NCBI RefSeq assembly: GCF_964355755.1
Contig: NC_092673.1
Span: forward strand, 937,001-1,001,000
DNA length: 64,000 bases
DNA from: Antedon mediterranea
Lineage: Eukaryota > Echinodermata > Crinoidea > Comatulida > Antedonidae
Direction of reading: 5' to 3'
Position 1 is the stretch's first letter. Each line of letters begins with the position of its first letter. Below are positions 38,117-49,895 of this stretch, piece after piece. The notes under the pieces are model-generated. The model saw only the letters and a list, made by a program, of their open reading frames with translations, was not told the origin of the DNA and did not search any database. The translations under genes and the position numbers were made by a program.

Positions 38117-39159
38117 AGAAACACCCAATGTTTCATCATATAGTCGACACCTGTGTCACACAAATCAGGTTTTTTGCACAGCTAAATAAATAAAGCATCA
38201 CGGGAGCCTATCAACCCAGTAAGGTAGCTACTGAGCCTACTTTGAGTCAGACACGAGTCCTTATAGTCTATGGTTAACGAACAGTAGTAGGTCGCTTAAT
38301 AAGTACCAGTGAAATAAATTGTGTTTTATTTAAGATTGAAGAGATGAATTATTATGAAAAGGATAATTTGTTAGGTAATTCCCTTTATACCGTAGTAGTT
38401 GTTAAGATGTTACAATATGCCTACGCGAATTTGATGAATGGTTTATACCCATATAGAGGTTGAATGTAAAAGCATGGAGTAGAATGAGTAAAAATACTAT
38501 TACTATATATGGTATATAATACAACACCGTATACTATTGTACACAGTACAGTTTGAATCAAACTTAACCTAATATTATAGACTTGCTTGTATGCTGGGGT
38601 TAAGGTAGGTATGTTATGTGTCACTCCATATACAATATGTTAGCTATTTTCCAAAATGCTTGATGTCTCTTCAATGTCAGACAGTCAGTAGATGTCTCTT
38701 CAATGTCAGACAGTCAGTAGGCTCTCATCTTTGAAATAGTACACATATAATAAGCTATACATAATAAATTGAAACGACCGTGGTTACTATTAATTAATAT
38801 TCCACTGTCACAGCTATTGATAAAATACTTCTATTATGTTTTGTAAATAAATTTATAGTTATTGATGTGCTCTGAAGTTTACAAAATTAATTAAAAACCA
38901 ATTCATAGTCGCGTACTTCTGTGCGCTTCACATCAATTGTAAATATTCATTTCTATCGGGAATTTGCATTATTGTTTTATAAATATTTGTTTTATATCTT
39001 TGTAAATAATAATAGTAGGGCCTTTTGTATCATGCATGTTATAGAATTAATTAAGCTGATGCAACAAATAAGCTAAAAACACTTCATTCTGATTAATATC
39101 AGTAAACAATAGAGTAACAGAGAGCTGTAACCCCCGCAAGGAGTAAAAAGAAAAAGGAG
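38117..39159. other. Intergenic with a perfect 29-bp duplication
   Basis: No gene. At 38662-38690 and 38691-38719 a 29-bp unit beginning GATGTCTCTTCAATGTCAGA is repeated exactly in tandem. Confidence 0.7.
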
Positions 39160-39700
39160 CAAGAATCATGATGTCTTTAAGAATGTCATTAAGAATGTTA
39201 TCATTAATGTCATCATTAATGTCATCAATAATATCATTAAGAATGTTATCAATATCATTAATGTCATCAAGAATACCATTATGAATGACATCAATTTCAT
39301 CATGAGTATTATCATGAATGTCATCAAATTTCTTCATCAATGTCATCATGAGTATCATCATGAATGTCATCAAATGTCATCATCAATGTTATCATGAGTA
39401 TCATCATGAATGTCATCAAATGTCATCATCAATGTCATCATGAGTATCATCATGAATGTCATCATTAATGTTATCATCAATGGCATCATGAGTATCATCA
39501 TGAATGTCATCAAATATCATCATGAATTCAATCATGAATTTTATCATGAATTTCATCATCATGTCGCCGTCGACGTTTTCATCAACAAATATCATCATGA
39601 ACATCATCATGATTATCATCAATCATCAATAATGATGATGATTCTATTCATGATTATCATCATGAATAGCATCATCATCATCCTCATCATCATTATTATT
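39160..39700. repeat. ATCATGAATGTCATCA short-unit array
   Basis: Mixed units of 9 to 18 bp, built on ATCATGA, ATGTCATCA and ATTAATGTCATC. Both strands are open over about 100 codons (Ile/Met/Asn-rich on plus, Asp/Ile-rich on minus), which is the expected outcome of units that are multiples of three. Confidence 0.9.
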
Positions 39701-39734
39701 ATGTGCATATATTCATTAAAAAAATTATGATATT

Positions 39735-39880
39735 TGCTTTCCATTAGGACGCAACGCAACACTAGTAATTTAGCAGCCAATCACGACTCTATTGATTATC
39801 CATAATCGACTCCTGATTGGTCGAATCAAGATACTTACGTTGCGATTACGTTCATCATTGCGTCATAGTGAAATCCACGC
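39735..39880. mobile_element. MITE family A, copy 5
   Basis: CTTTCCATTAGGACGCAACG, CAGCCAATCACGACTC and CTCCTGATTGGTCGAATC, then ATTGCGTCATAGTGAAATCC, form the diverged palindrome. Confidence 0.75.
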
Positions 39881-40400
39881 TAAAAAAAAGGGGGATACGT
39901 AATTTTGATGGGTGTGTTGCACTATTAAATAATGAATATCGAAGTACAATTTGGCGCCTTTTATTTCATCACGGACATCAATTTGTAAAACACCACGGGG
40001 AAAGTTAATTGGAAAACATTTATTGCAGTACTTTATTTCCAAAAGTACACCTGTTAAATATACAATTAATGTTCATAGCAAAATGTAAGTAGGCCATAAC
40101 GGAGGAGGCTTGTTCAATTCATAACGTCGTTTAATGTGAGTTTTCCAATACTCTGATGGAATGAAAAAAGAAACAACTATACCGGTATTAAAAGAGGCCA
40201 CGTGCCAAAATGTGACTCCTCTGCAGCTAACTGGGACATAATCATAATGTTAATGTACATTTTAAACGGAATTCGTAACATGGAGTTACACGTCCCATTA
40301 GTATGGGCAATGGTCATTTTTATTTGGCGTACTATGAGTAATGATCACTGTAAGTCGTGTACACGTATTTTTGAATGGTCACTTTTAGTCGCGTACTAAT
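39881..40400. other. Intergenic, no gene seen
   Basis: Two open frames of about 65 codons are unrecognised. The right part starts to show units of the next array (GTAAGTCGTG, TTGAATGGTCAC). Confidence 0.4.
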
Positions 40401-40735
40401 GGATATATTGACCCATGTATGTCTCGTTCTGTTGGATATAATTGATCGCTATAAGTCTCGCATTTTTGAATGGTCACTTTTAGTCGCGTAATTTTGGATA
40501 TATTGACCACTGTAAGTCTCGCACTCTTGGATATATTGATCGCTGTAAGTCTCGCATTCTTGAATGGTCACTTCTAATCGCGTACTCTTTGATATATTGT
40601 TCACTGTCAGTCTCGCACTCTTGGATATATTGGTAAATGTAAGTCGCGTACTAATGGGTATATTGGTCACTGTAAGTTTCGCATTCTTGAATGGTCACTT
40701 TTAGCTGCGTACTCATGGGGTAATAATCACGGTTA
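40330..40735. repeat. Degenerate tandem array, units of about 35-90 bp
   Basis: Recurring blocks are CACTGTAAGTCTCGCACTCT, TGGATATATTG, and TTGAATGGTCACTTTTAGTC followed by GCGTAC. The order varies, giving a mosaic of two alternating subunits. Confidence 0.85.
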
Positions 40736-41126
40736 GTCAATGTAAATGAACCCGTTGTTGAATGTATGCTAAAATAAAATTAATGTTTTTTTTCAACCTA
40801 CTTAAATCAAAACGTTTACATTTAAGTTGGTGTACATGTAAGTATGTGTGATAACTTATGTCTTGTGTATTCTGCATTAGAGGGGATATGACCCCAGCAG
40901 TAACTACCAGTTGTCAATCAATGTTAACAGTTACATATACTAAACGTATTGGGACATTAAGTTATCCGTGACAACTGTTAATGTTTTTAAGTGCTGTAAT
41001 TATTTATTGTAATTATTTAGCGAGACAGTTCGTTGCTTTACGATATGTCTTATATCTTTAGTTTAACCAAACTTACCACCTTATAGAAAGATGTATTTCA
41101 AATGTCCTTGTTTCTTGACTAAGGCC
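40736..41126. other. Intergenic, no gene seen
   Basis: AT-rich sequence without open frames of note. Confidence 0.4.
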
Positions 41127-41385
41127 TGGTTTCCACTATGACGCAACGCAATAACGTTTATACAACGTCAGTATTTCGACCTAATTCAAGATGCTTCAAG
41201 TGTGAACCAAGCTTAAAGCTTAACGGTGCCAATTTGGACGCAACGCAACTAATTTGACTCATCATCACGACGCAATGGATCATCACCGAACTGTTGCTTC
41301 TGATTGATCAACGCCTACGTCAAAACTTGAAGCTAGTTGGTCCCCAACTGGGATGCAACGCCAAGAGGTACGCGCAACCGATGAG
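41127..41385. mobile_element. MITE family A, cluster of rearranged copies
   Basis: At least three partial units lie side by side. They are GGTTTCCACTATGACGCAAC to GTGAACCAAGCTT (41127-41213), then AATTTGGACGCAACGCAACT with a CCAAT-type core remnant, then CCAACTGGGATGCAACGCC. The order suggests nested insertion followed by deletion. Confidence 0.65.
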
Positions 41386-41588
41386 GAATAATGACAAATT
41401 ATAAGCGAATTTTGTGTGACCTAAGTTTTATTTACGATTTTAAATTTTTTGTTGGCGTTTTCCTATATTCGACAGATTGATATCTACGCACATCTCATAC
41501 TGATAGTCCAGGACTGTTTATATTTTGCTATAGTTTGATTTAAACGATAACTTATTAATTTCTATTCTGTCACTAGAAATTGTGTAAA

Positions 41589-41696
41589 ATGAATCAGAAA
41601 ATCAGAAAGCGAACGACATTCAGCGGCAGCTATGGACATACTGGCGTTACGGATGACATGCCGTCGTCGTCGCCTGGACAACGTAATCCAGGCCGG
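41589..41696 (+). CDS. Putative coding exon (36 codons, unrecognised product)
   Basis: ATG at 41589 opens exactly 36 codons, ending at CGG|GTAAAG (donor GT at 41697-41698), phase 0. The peptide starts MNQKIRKRTTFSGSYGHTGV and ends GQRNPGR. It is rich in Ser, Gly, Arg and Thr, and looks like a disordered N-terminus. The segment is clearly richer in GC and CpG (CCGTCGTCGTCG) than its AT-rich flanks. An acceptor-like TTCTATTCTGTCACTAG ends at 41576, so it could be a second exon whose 5' part is untranslated. An in-frame TAG lies four codons before the ATG. I do not recognise the protein, and no downstream exon could be linked with confidence. Confidence 0.35.
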
Positions 41697-41698
41697 GT

Positions 41699-43203
41699 AA
41701 AGAACGCTTATTAATTTTCTCAATCTATTAAGAGCATCGTTTCAGTATTTTTTTTAGTTTCAATTAATAAGTTTAATAATACCTGAATGAGTTGTTGCTG
41801 TCCTCTTCTCAGATAACACATTATTGGTTGATGCACATTCATTATGTTCCACATCGATTATAGTCTACGTGGGCGTACGGTACGCGTACGGTACGCGCTA
41901 AAAATGGCAGGAACAATGTAAAATTGGATAAAATACTAATAATGTATATGTTATGTTTTCTTACGACTTAAGATTTAAATCTAAAGATAATTAATACCGA
42001 AAGGCCTACAGGGATGCCTACAAATCCACCAGTAGGCCTGTGATAAAAAAAATACAATATACCGAAGGCCTATTAGTACAATTCACAACGTATACACGCA
42101 CGTGTACATTGATACAGAGTTGGAAAATAAATTAAAATAAAACAAATATAAAGAAAAGACCATCCTTTTAATCATCTTTCTTCAAACATGTACGTCATGA
42201 TATATGGACCTCACATATAGAGAATCATTTCTATGCACAGGTCCACCTGTTATTCACTTAGGTGCAAATTAAATTTCACACCTGGAAATATATGCACATC
42301 CTAATGCCGGTCTAACGTCGCGAGTTTGGCGCAATCATGAAAGTTTGTTATCAGCGCTGCTTTTTCATCCAATTCGAGATTTACAACTGTATTATAGCAG
42401 GTTTAATTGCAATGTTGTCGTATGCATATCAATTGTGATGAGGTTAAATTGGATATGCTATACGTATCGCGCCCAGGGGTGTCATTCTTAATGTAGCTAC
42501 TGTGTTTAAAATGTGCTATCAATCGTCATGGCATACGGTGGTTAACATTGAGTTGATACTCTATTATCGTTTTTCCTTTTCGTATGTACGGGGTTCTTTT
42601 TCAGAAGATATTGATGTAAAAAATAATGAAATGTGACCTTTCTGCAATTATTAAAGTTACTACGACATTTTAAGACAAATTGCGGCTTGCGGTTCAGATA
42701 CGTGTATTATACGGGTATACCAATACATAGTCGACACACGCGCTACTTATTTCTCCATGAATTTACTAAAAAAACACAATAACTAAACATATAAAGTTTA
42801 CAATCATTCTGAGCATCTGTGTAATTAATAAACAAGAATTAAACACATAAGGCATAACATGATTCTGAGCATCTGCTGTGTAATTAATGTTTTCACGGCG
42901 ACCATCCTTTTGGCATAGCAGCAGGAACAGTGTATGTTTACGCAAATTTGTTTAAAAGTATCGGTGTGTGCCACCAGTGCCACATATGGTATCAAAACGT
43001 TCATGTTTGACAACCCTTCAGTACGACAAACTACACACTGACAATCGATCAATTTTAGTCATGTTCTACTGCTTTCATCTAACATGACGTTTAAATATTT
43101 GCTGATCTACGAATCTAAAAGGAAAAGGATCACTTAATCTGTAAATATGTCACGCTATAGCTGACAAACTTCAATAGTGTCAAGTAGCAAATCATTTACG
43201 TCA
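41699..43203. other. Intergenic or intronic, no gene seen
   Basis: If the 41589 exon is real this is its first intron. It holds a short palindromic GTACGGTACGCGTACGGTAC near 41877 and three AGGCCT-containing words at 42003-42070. Confidence 0.35.
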
Positions 43204-43562
43204 TGTCAGTGCGTATGTTAGGTGATGTTTGCTGCGTATTTTAGTTGATGTTCAGTGCGTATATGTTATACTGCGTCTAGTTGTTGTTTATAGTGCGTAT
43301 TCTTTGGACGTTCAATGCGCATACTGGTTGATTTTTAGTGCGTATGTTAGTTGATATTTAGTGCGTATATGTTAGACGGCGTCTAGTTGATGTTTATAGT
43401 GCGTATTCTTTAGATGTTCAGTGCGCATGTTAGTTGTTGTTCAGTGCGCATGTTAGTTGTTGTTCAGTGCGCATGTTAGTTGTTGTTCAGTGCGCATGTT
43501 AGTTGTTGTTCAGTGCGCATACATATCAGGTGGTGTTCGCTGCCTGCAGTTAATGTTCACTG
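43204..43562. repeat. 23-bp tandem array (TTCAGTGCGCATGTTAGTTG)
   Basis: Four near-perfect 23-bp units start at 43417, 43440, 43463 and 43486, with a fifth partial at 43509. To the left, 43204-43416 holds diverged relatives with GTGCGTATGTTAGTTGATG. The gradient suggests recent expansion at the right end. Confidence 0.95.
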
Positions 43563-45179
43563 TAAACGAAAAGCGAGCTGTTAAGTTGTAAAAACAAATT
43601 TAAATATTATTTTTAACCAAATGACGTAATTCAGTAATAGTCACGCTTAACTTGAAAGAAATTAAATTGGATTCTAGTAATTCTTTAAATAGATGACAAT
43701 TTATCTAATTGTAAATGCTAAAAACAGCAGTTTCGTTATATTTATTAAATAATAAATTATTTCTAATAGCACCATATCAATACGTTTGATTACGATATAG
43801 GGTTATAAGGTCACGTGGTAAATTGATGATTTATTTACTCTTAAACTGAAGCTTTTGATTATATTAGTGTTATGGTGAACCTGAAAATTAGTGAATTAAA
43901 AGGGACGACATCGGTAATAAACCGCACATGTTTATATTAGGCTACGTTTTACAATCAATTTTCAAGAGAATGGTTCTGAAATACAGTCGCAAGATGTGGT
44001 CAAGTTATGCTCAATACATGCTGTATGTGCGCTATATTTCCATGATTTGTTAAAATAAGTAGTGCGTGTGCGTGTAGTAGTGCGTGCGTAAACAACCAAT
44101 GACTTCACGTAGGTCCTAAATTGTGATCAAGATTGTTTAAATACAGAATACTTAAATTATTGACTTATTAATGCGAAATCAATCACATTAGGTCAAAAGG
44201 TTAGGAAATGACATCTTAATCGACGTGTACATCACGATCAGATTAAGGCATTGATTTAAGAATGATGACTGTCGCTTAGAATTCATATATATATATATAT
44301 ATATATATAGGTTAATTAAGGTATTAGGTATATTACAACACTACACACGAACCGATAGTAGGCTGTTTTGATAGGCCTAACGAGTTAATATTCAGTTAGC
44401 TCACGTATCACACTACTATTATATATAAATCGATTAATTATTTATATATTATAAACATTTTAAATTTAGCCTATATTTTTTAAATTCTAATATGTAAACA
44501 TCAGTGTTTGAAATATTATTATTTACTTTATTGTAAAAATGATACTGTATATTTTAGCTACAAAAATCGAGCTTCCTTTCTAAAAATTGTTGTCGAATTT
44601 AAACCTGTGGCAAAAACAAGTTGTTCACTTGTTCACTTCAACAGACACAGTGGGGATGCATATGTTATCTTTCAATCAACATTTTTTCAAATTACTTTGA
44701 CGGAGATTGTTGAATTCTTCGCTTAAACTTTAACTGGAGAGTAGAAACTTTTGAACCATCGTCCTGGGAGGCACTAACAAGAGTGGTGAAATAAGATGAT
44801 TATAGACACCTTATGAAAACAAATTAAAGCAAAGGAAACGTCGATGATGTACCAAAGCTGTTGGAAAGGTGTTCTTATTAATTTTTTAATCCGTTTATAA
44901 TTATTCTGATGTAAATGCTATCAATCTCCTACGAGTGGTCAGCGAGTGGTCAGAGTTTCGCCGCTATGGGTAGTCCTAACACATGTTTATGTCATTATTT
45001 GGTCTTAGAAACGAACATGATAAACGTGTAGCACTACAAAGTGGTTATAATTGGAGTTGTTGCCATTTTTCCCTCACTCTGTTCTATTATATTCCTCAAC
45101 TCGGGTTTAGATTCAGCTAAAATAGTCATTATTAGTCGCAAATCGTCCTTATAACATTATATCCTTCTTGTTTCTTCAT
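43563..45179. other. Intergenic, no supported gene
   Basis: An alternating (AT)n run occupies about 44287-44309. A 72-codon frame at 44508-44726 (+) is not recognised. A TAGGCCTA octamer is at 44372-44379. Confidence 0.4.
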
Positions 45180-45262
45180 TTGTCGGTCGGTCTGTCGGTC
45201 TGTCTGTCGGTCCGGTATGCATTGTAGCACGCGACTTAATGGCTGTTGGGCTTGTTGTTATT
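45180..45262. repeat. GTCG-headed dispersed repeat, copy 3
   Basis: TGTCGGTCGGTCTGTCGGTC and CTGTCTGTCGGTCCGG are followed by GCACGCGACTTAATGGCTG and TTGGGCTTGTTG. This matches copy 1 at 30535 across the unique flank as well as the microsatellite. Confidence 0.75.
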
Positions 45263-45334
45263 TCATTTCATTATTAACATAGTTTATTTATAGTACAGTT
45301 CCCCTCTTTTATTATTTAAATTTACTAACTGTTT

Positions 45335-45925
45335 ATGACATTAATAAATTACAACAATATATCTTTGTTTACGAAGCTTTGCATTCTCTTCTTCCATCCA
45401 ATTTATGCTTCTTCCTTAAAAACTCAGATTTTCACTCCTATTCTACTAGAACTTGCAACAAACTTCATCTTCCTCAGCCCAAACTTACGTTGCTTCAACA
45501 CAACGTCCGTTATAGCGGTATTAAGTTATATAATGATCTTCCTCCTGAAATCATTGCAACCCCCTCCAGGAAAATTTTCTCTCATAAAGCCAAAAAATGT
45601 CTTTTGTCAAAATATGATTTATAAAATGTGTTTATACCATTCTCAGCTTTTATATCACATGATCGTATGTTCTTTTTTTTGCTTTTTACTTGCCCTGCCC
45701 TGTCTGTGTGTTTGTGTACGTTAATGAATCTGTAATTATTTTTATTTATATCATTCATTTAGGGCTAGCTCGCCACAAGTTCTTTTGATTAATAGATTTT
45801 CTGTTTTTCATCTGGCGTTACTTTTTGAATTTTTCCCTCTTCCTTCATTTTACAATTTATATAGGATATTTGTTCTTATTTTATATGGAAGAAATAAATG
45901 ATGATTTGAATTGAATTGAATTGAA
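45335..45925 (+). mobile_element. 3' end of a CR1/L2-like LINE with (GAATT)n tail
   Basis: One frame (about 45364-45624) encodes FVYEALHSLLPS, then HSYSTRTCNKLHLPQPK and RYSGIKLYNDLPPEI. This fits the C-terminal pattern seen in CR1/L2-group ORF2 proteins: Leu-Leu-Pro, then His-x-Tyr-x-Thr-Arg, then Tyr-x-Gly-x-Lys-Leu-x-Asn-x-Leu-Pro. A stop follows, then about 280 bp of 3' UTR, and AAATAAATGATG followed by a short GAATT microsatellite (45905-45925), the usual 3' end of such elements. The copy is 5'-truncated and nonautonomous. Confidence 0.8.
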
Positions 45926-46835
45926 GTTTTTATTTTCGTTACTTTCATAATTATCATTAACCCGAGGGAAGAGTGGAATTACACCCTGATTAACCTAATC
46001 ATAATGTCCAATTGTCAAGCCCCTATCAATACCACAGTATCTATCATTTTATAATTGTAACTTATTAATATAAAGTTTGCATTTTACCTTCGGATGTAAG
46101 TCATAAGATAAAGGAAAGATCATCGGCTAATGTTGCCAATGTAGAATGTCAATTTAATTATGAATAAACCGATCAAGAAACGAAAGACAGAGGAGAAATA
46201 AGAACATTTTTTTATAGCAATTATAAGTTTACAATTACTGGGTATATTTTAAACATGGTTTATCTTATTACCTGCTTCACCTTGATGGAGAATTTTAATG
46301 AACTATCTTGCTTTTTTGGACTACAAAAAAACTACAAAAAAAACCATTGAAGACGCATTTTACATCCACAATGGCAAATTCAAAGGCACTGATAATATTA
46401 AAATATGTAATCTAACGATCTACGAAGAAATTGAGAATATTTTATTTTTTTTACTATCCTAATGGATTATTTGATGAAATTTGTCAATTTTTGTTTCGAG
46501 TTGTAAACGACAGGTGAGGCTGTAATAATCACACCTATTGTGAGTCTGTGATTGTATATAATATCTGTAATACACTCAATCATGAAATTGATCCCATTTC
46601 AGACGAAATGAATACCAGAGGGATTACCGAGATCTTCAGCAAATATAACAACATTTATTTTGTTGAAATCACATGATTTCTGTAGCTAGAAAATAAGGCA
46701 AAATTTTCCAAATGGAGTTTTTTGTAAAACATCGAAATTAATTTGTACTCGGGTCTAACTAATATTATCTGCGCAGCTATATTTCGGAACATGCGCGGAA
46801 TGTCTTAGCGGCGCATAAGTGTGACACGATTGAAG
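45926..46835. other. Intergenic, no gene seen
   Basis: AT-rich. Around 46480-46520 a stretch with GAAATTTGTCAA and CGACAGGTGA has a weakly similar partner near 47170-47215, possibly decayed copies of one unit. Confidence 0.35.
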
Positions 46836-46976
46836 TTCTGCGCAACTCACGTTTCCGCGCAACTCACGTTTCTGTGAATCTCACGTTTCTGCCCATTTCA
46901 CGTTTCTGTGCATCTCACGTTTCTGCACATCTCACGTTTCTGCACATCTCATGTTTCTGCACATCTCTTGTTTCTG
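46836..46976. repeat. 17-bp tandem array (CTCACGTTTCTGCACAT)
   Basis: About eight units, regular on the left (GCGCAACTCACGTTTC) and ending with CTCTTGTTTCTG. Many units hold the E-box-like CACGTT. Confidence 0.95.
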
Positions 46977-47632
46977 ATCATGCAAATAATGTCTCTCGGT
47001 GGTTGCGTATCTAGTCGTCAAACAGTCTCTATTAAAATTTTTGTGATGACCATAACACGTGTAACATTTTACTTCATAAGGATTTTATAATCTATCGCTT
47101 TTCTAACAAATGAATTGAGATCGAACATCGAATGCAAACTTTAATGGATTCAGAAAAGGTCACTTGTTGAAATTTGTCAAACGAATTCTCGAGCGTATTA
47201 GCAGGCGACAGGTGATCTGTGTGTTGCACTGCTGTTACGTTTCATCCTTAACGGTAGTAATTAATGACACGTATCAATTAAAATTTTGACCAATTTGACA
47301 ATTACAGATATATCACCGTGACTGCATCATTGTCCTATACACATTCGTTTCTGTCACAAAGTTTATGATATATTATTTTCTTTTAAACCTAAGCTTGATG
47401 CGTTTTACTTGTTGTCTATAGCTGAGCAATCTAGACTTTTATTGTTAAATACAATTATAACCTCGTGACCTTTACTAAGCAAACTCACTCACTGATCAAT
47501 TCTGATCGTCATAGATTTCAGAAGTGAAATTAAAAGTTTCCTATTATGTTATTTATCCTACTTTTTTCATTATATATTGTCCAAAAAATAGAAAATAAAG
47601 ATATATACAACTATGAATAGGTCACTTTTTAT

Positions 47633-47766
47633 TTTTAATAAAGTTATTCACTTTATTAGAGCAAAATAACAACCAAAATGACCACTCAAAGTTTTATTTA
47701 TCGTTTATTTTGTCTTTTTCATAAGCGAATAATTGTTTGTTTGTGCGAAAGTGAATAACTTTATAA
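47633..47766. mobile_element. Short inverted-repeat element, family F
   Basis: ATAAAGTTATTCACTTT (about 47638-47654) and its perfect reverse complement AAAGTGAATAACTTTAT (47748-47764) enclose about 93 bp. A related pair, AAAAGTTATTCACTTTAAAT and AAGTAAATAACTTCATT, lies at 57918-58085, so this is a small family. Confidence 0.6.
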
Positions 47767-47834
47767 AATATATTTATTATTTACTTTATTTTTTTGTTTT
47801 TTAAATGTTTTTGATAAAAATACACCTTTAGGGT

Positions 47835-47879
47835 TTAAGTCTAAGTCTAAGTCTAAGTCTAGGTCTAAGTCTAAGTATA
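47835..47879. repeat. AAGTCT hexanucleotide microsatellite
   Basis: Seven units of TAAGTC, one with an A-to-G change. Confidence 0.95.
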
Positions 47880-48489
47880 ATGGAAAAGTAAGATAAAGAC
47901 GAAACTTTGACTTCCACCTTCAGTTGTTTTCTTTAAATTAGTAAATCTGTTAACTAATTGTGTTCCAACTAATTTTGGGTTAAACGATTTTTTAAAAATA
48001 AATTATTTTCTGTTTTTCTATTTTTTTAATTATTATCCTATATATAATTATATATTGACTTGTTATTACTTTAATAATTTTAATCTTCAATTAACAGTGT
48101 CCCTGAGTTAAGAACCTCATTTTAAAATCTAATCGAAATTTCAACAACTTAGTACTAATTGAAACATCTGATCACAAATAATACGTGCAAAGCGCTACAA
48201 GAATGCGATTTCGCTGTTAGCATTTGTAGATTTAACAAAAGTGATGTGCCCGTAGAAAAGTAATATTATAACTTATAAGCCATCATGTTCAACGCGCGCG
48301 CGTTTGTGTACATGTCACGCTGACGAAACAAGATGTCATACATATACAATAACAAGTTCTACTATCTACAAAATTTTAAAATTGATAAAATAGTAATTTG
48401 CATCAAAAGCTTCATTCAAAAATAAAATATGGCGAATTATACTATAAATAATATAATATATTTAAAGTTTTAAAACATTAAACAAAAAT
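47880..48489. other. Intergenic, no gene seen
   Basis: AT-rich sequence with no open frame of note. Confidence 0.4.
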
Positions 48490-48499
48490 AATATTTTGT

Positions 48500-48650
48500 G
48501 TGTATAGGCTTTCGGGCTTTGATTTTCACAATCCAACAATAGGTCTTTGTGGAAAGACCTCCTTGATGGTATCAAGCACTCGTTCCCATTTCTCTGTATG
48601 CAAAAGTCTCCGGTGGCGGAATTGAACCTACGACCTCAAACTATAGCTAG
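48500..48650 (-). mobile_element. Possible tRNA-derived SINE fragment
   Basis: On the minus strand TCGTAGGTTCAATTCCGCC resembles a tRNA T-arm and box B. It is followed by CGGAGACTTTTGCATACAG and then a hairpin built from GGTCTTTCCACAAAGACC. A box A-bearing 5' half is not clear, so this would be diverged or 5'-truncated. It is not a functional tRNA gene. Confidence 0.35.
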
Positions 48651-48659
48651 TCATTCTGT

Positions 48660-49442
48660 TGTAAATTATTTTTATAGTAATCTTTTACCAGTCTGATATA
48701 TCTATAAAGATTTTTATTATGTTTTTCAATATTTGGAGACTTCAAGACTACTACTCGAAATTCAACCTCACGTTCCTAGATTTTCGTTAGAATGTTATCT
48801 AACATTTTACGATTCATGCCATCATCTCACTTTCATTATTGCTATTAAAAGTATTCCTATTTTTATGGCATTACGTTTAAACGGACAATAATCCTGACTT
48901 TTAAAGTATGTTATCACTATTTTGGTATTGAGTTATGATATTATGGGTGGTTGGGGTATGGTTATTACATGTATTACCATTTCATATCTCAATGCTAGTA
49001 TCAATTACAGAATTTTGATATATTCTAAAGTATTCAATAATAATAATAATCGGGACAAATCATTGGATATTGTAAGCTCAAAGCCAGACCACAGGCAGCT
49101 TTTAGATTATTAAAGTAATAATTCATTTTCGATACGAATAAAGCTGGTATAAGAAAAACATTTAAATGCAGTACGATACAACAGACATTAAACTATTATA
49201 CAGTAAAACGATAACAGCCACGAGCCACACGAATACGCGCATTCTTTCTGCGCATACCCCTAAGCGTGTGCAAAATGACTTTCTGACTCAACAGCGCTGC
49301 ATAGTCAGAGTGACGTGTAAAAAAGAACGTTGTGATTATTGACTTTGTGAAGTTTAGGTAGCTTCCGCCTGACGAATTAAATGCGATTTCATCCATTTTT
49401 GGACTCGGATAAGTTTACCCAAGTTGACATCACCTATAAAAT
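48660..49442. other. Intergenic, no supported gene
   Basis: Contains an ATA(A) microsatellite near 49039-49051 and a 66-codon minus frame (49196-49396) that is not recognised. CACCTATAAAA just before 49441 is TATA-like but lies too near the ATG at 49443 to be used simply. Confidence 0.35.
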
Positions 49443-49529
49443 ATGTTCCAACTAAAAGGTTTCGGTGTCAAATCAACGACTTCAAAATCATTAATTGCAT
49501 CCGAAGAGAAAAAAAAACTTGAGATAGAA
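49443..49529 (+). CDS. Putative first coding exon (29 codons, unrecognised product)
   Basis: ATG at 49443 opens exactly 29 codons and runs into a perfect GTAAGT donor (49530-49535), phase 0. The peptide starts MFQLKGFGVKSTTSK and ends SEEKKKLEIE, suggesting a charged helix or coiled coil continuing into the next exon. An in-frame TAA two codons upstream fits an N-terminal exon. I do not recognise the family, and no downstream exon could be identified in the following 14 kb, which would have to be intronic. A chance ORF plus donor cannot be excluded. Confidence 0.35.
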
Positions 49530-49895
49530 GTAAGTTGTATGTATTTCGTATCTTTATGCCAAGTTATACAGTAGTAGCATACTTACTGAGAATAACTTCG
49601 TGTTGTCTCATTTTGGTAATTTAGCTTCAGCATTCTCATGCTAAATGTCTAATGGATTTCTCTACTAAAATCGCTTCATAATGAGATTTTATAACCTAGA
49701 AAAATCCCACCTTTTTTACCTGGATTGCAAAAGTAAAGTCTACTGTTAGCATGTTCTTATTTATGGTTTTAGCTTGTGTGACTACTATTTTTGTACCATA
49801 CTTGGGATCATCAATCACCCAGTGGTCAATAACATTATTACACTGTCATCATCATTCAACAATATTATATTTTGGGTAGAAAGTACATGTCTAGA

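Noticed and set aside
39047-39730. Frames of 68-108 codons rich in Ile, Asn, Asp and Met
   Set aside because: Both strands of the ATCATGAATG array are open because the unit lengths are mostly multiples of three.
43417-43520. Possible CRISPR-like array
   Set aside because: Units are directly adjacent 23-bp repeats with no spacers; it is a minisatellite in a eukaryotic genome.
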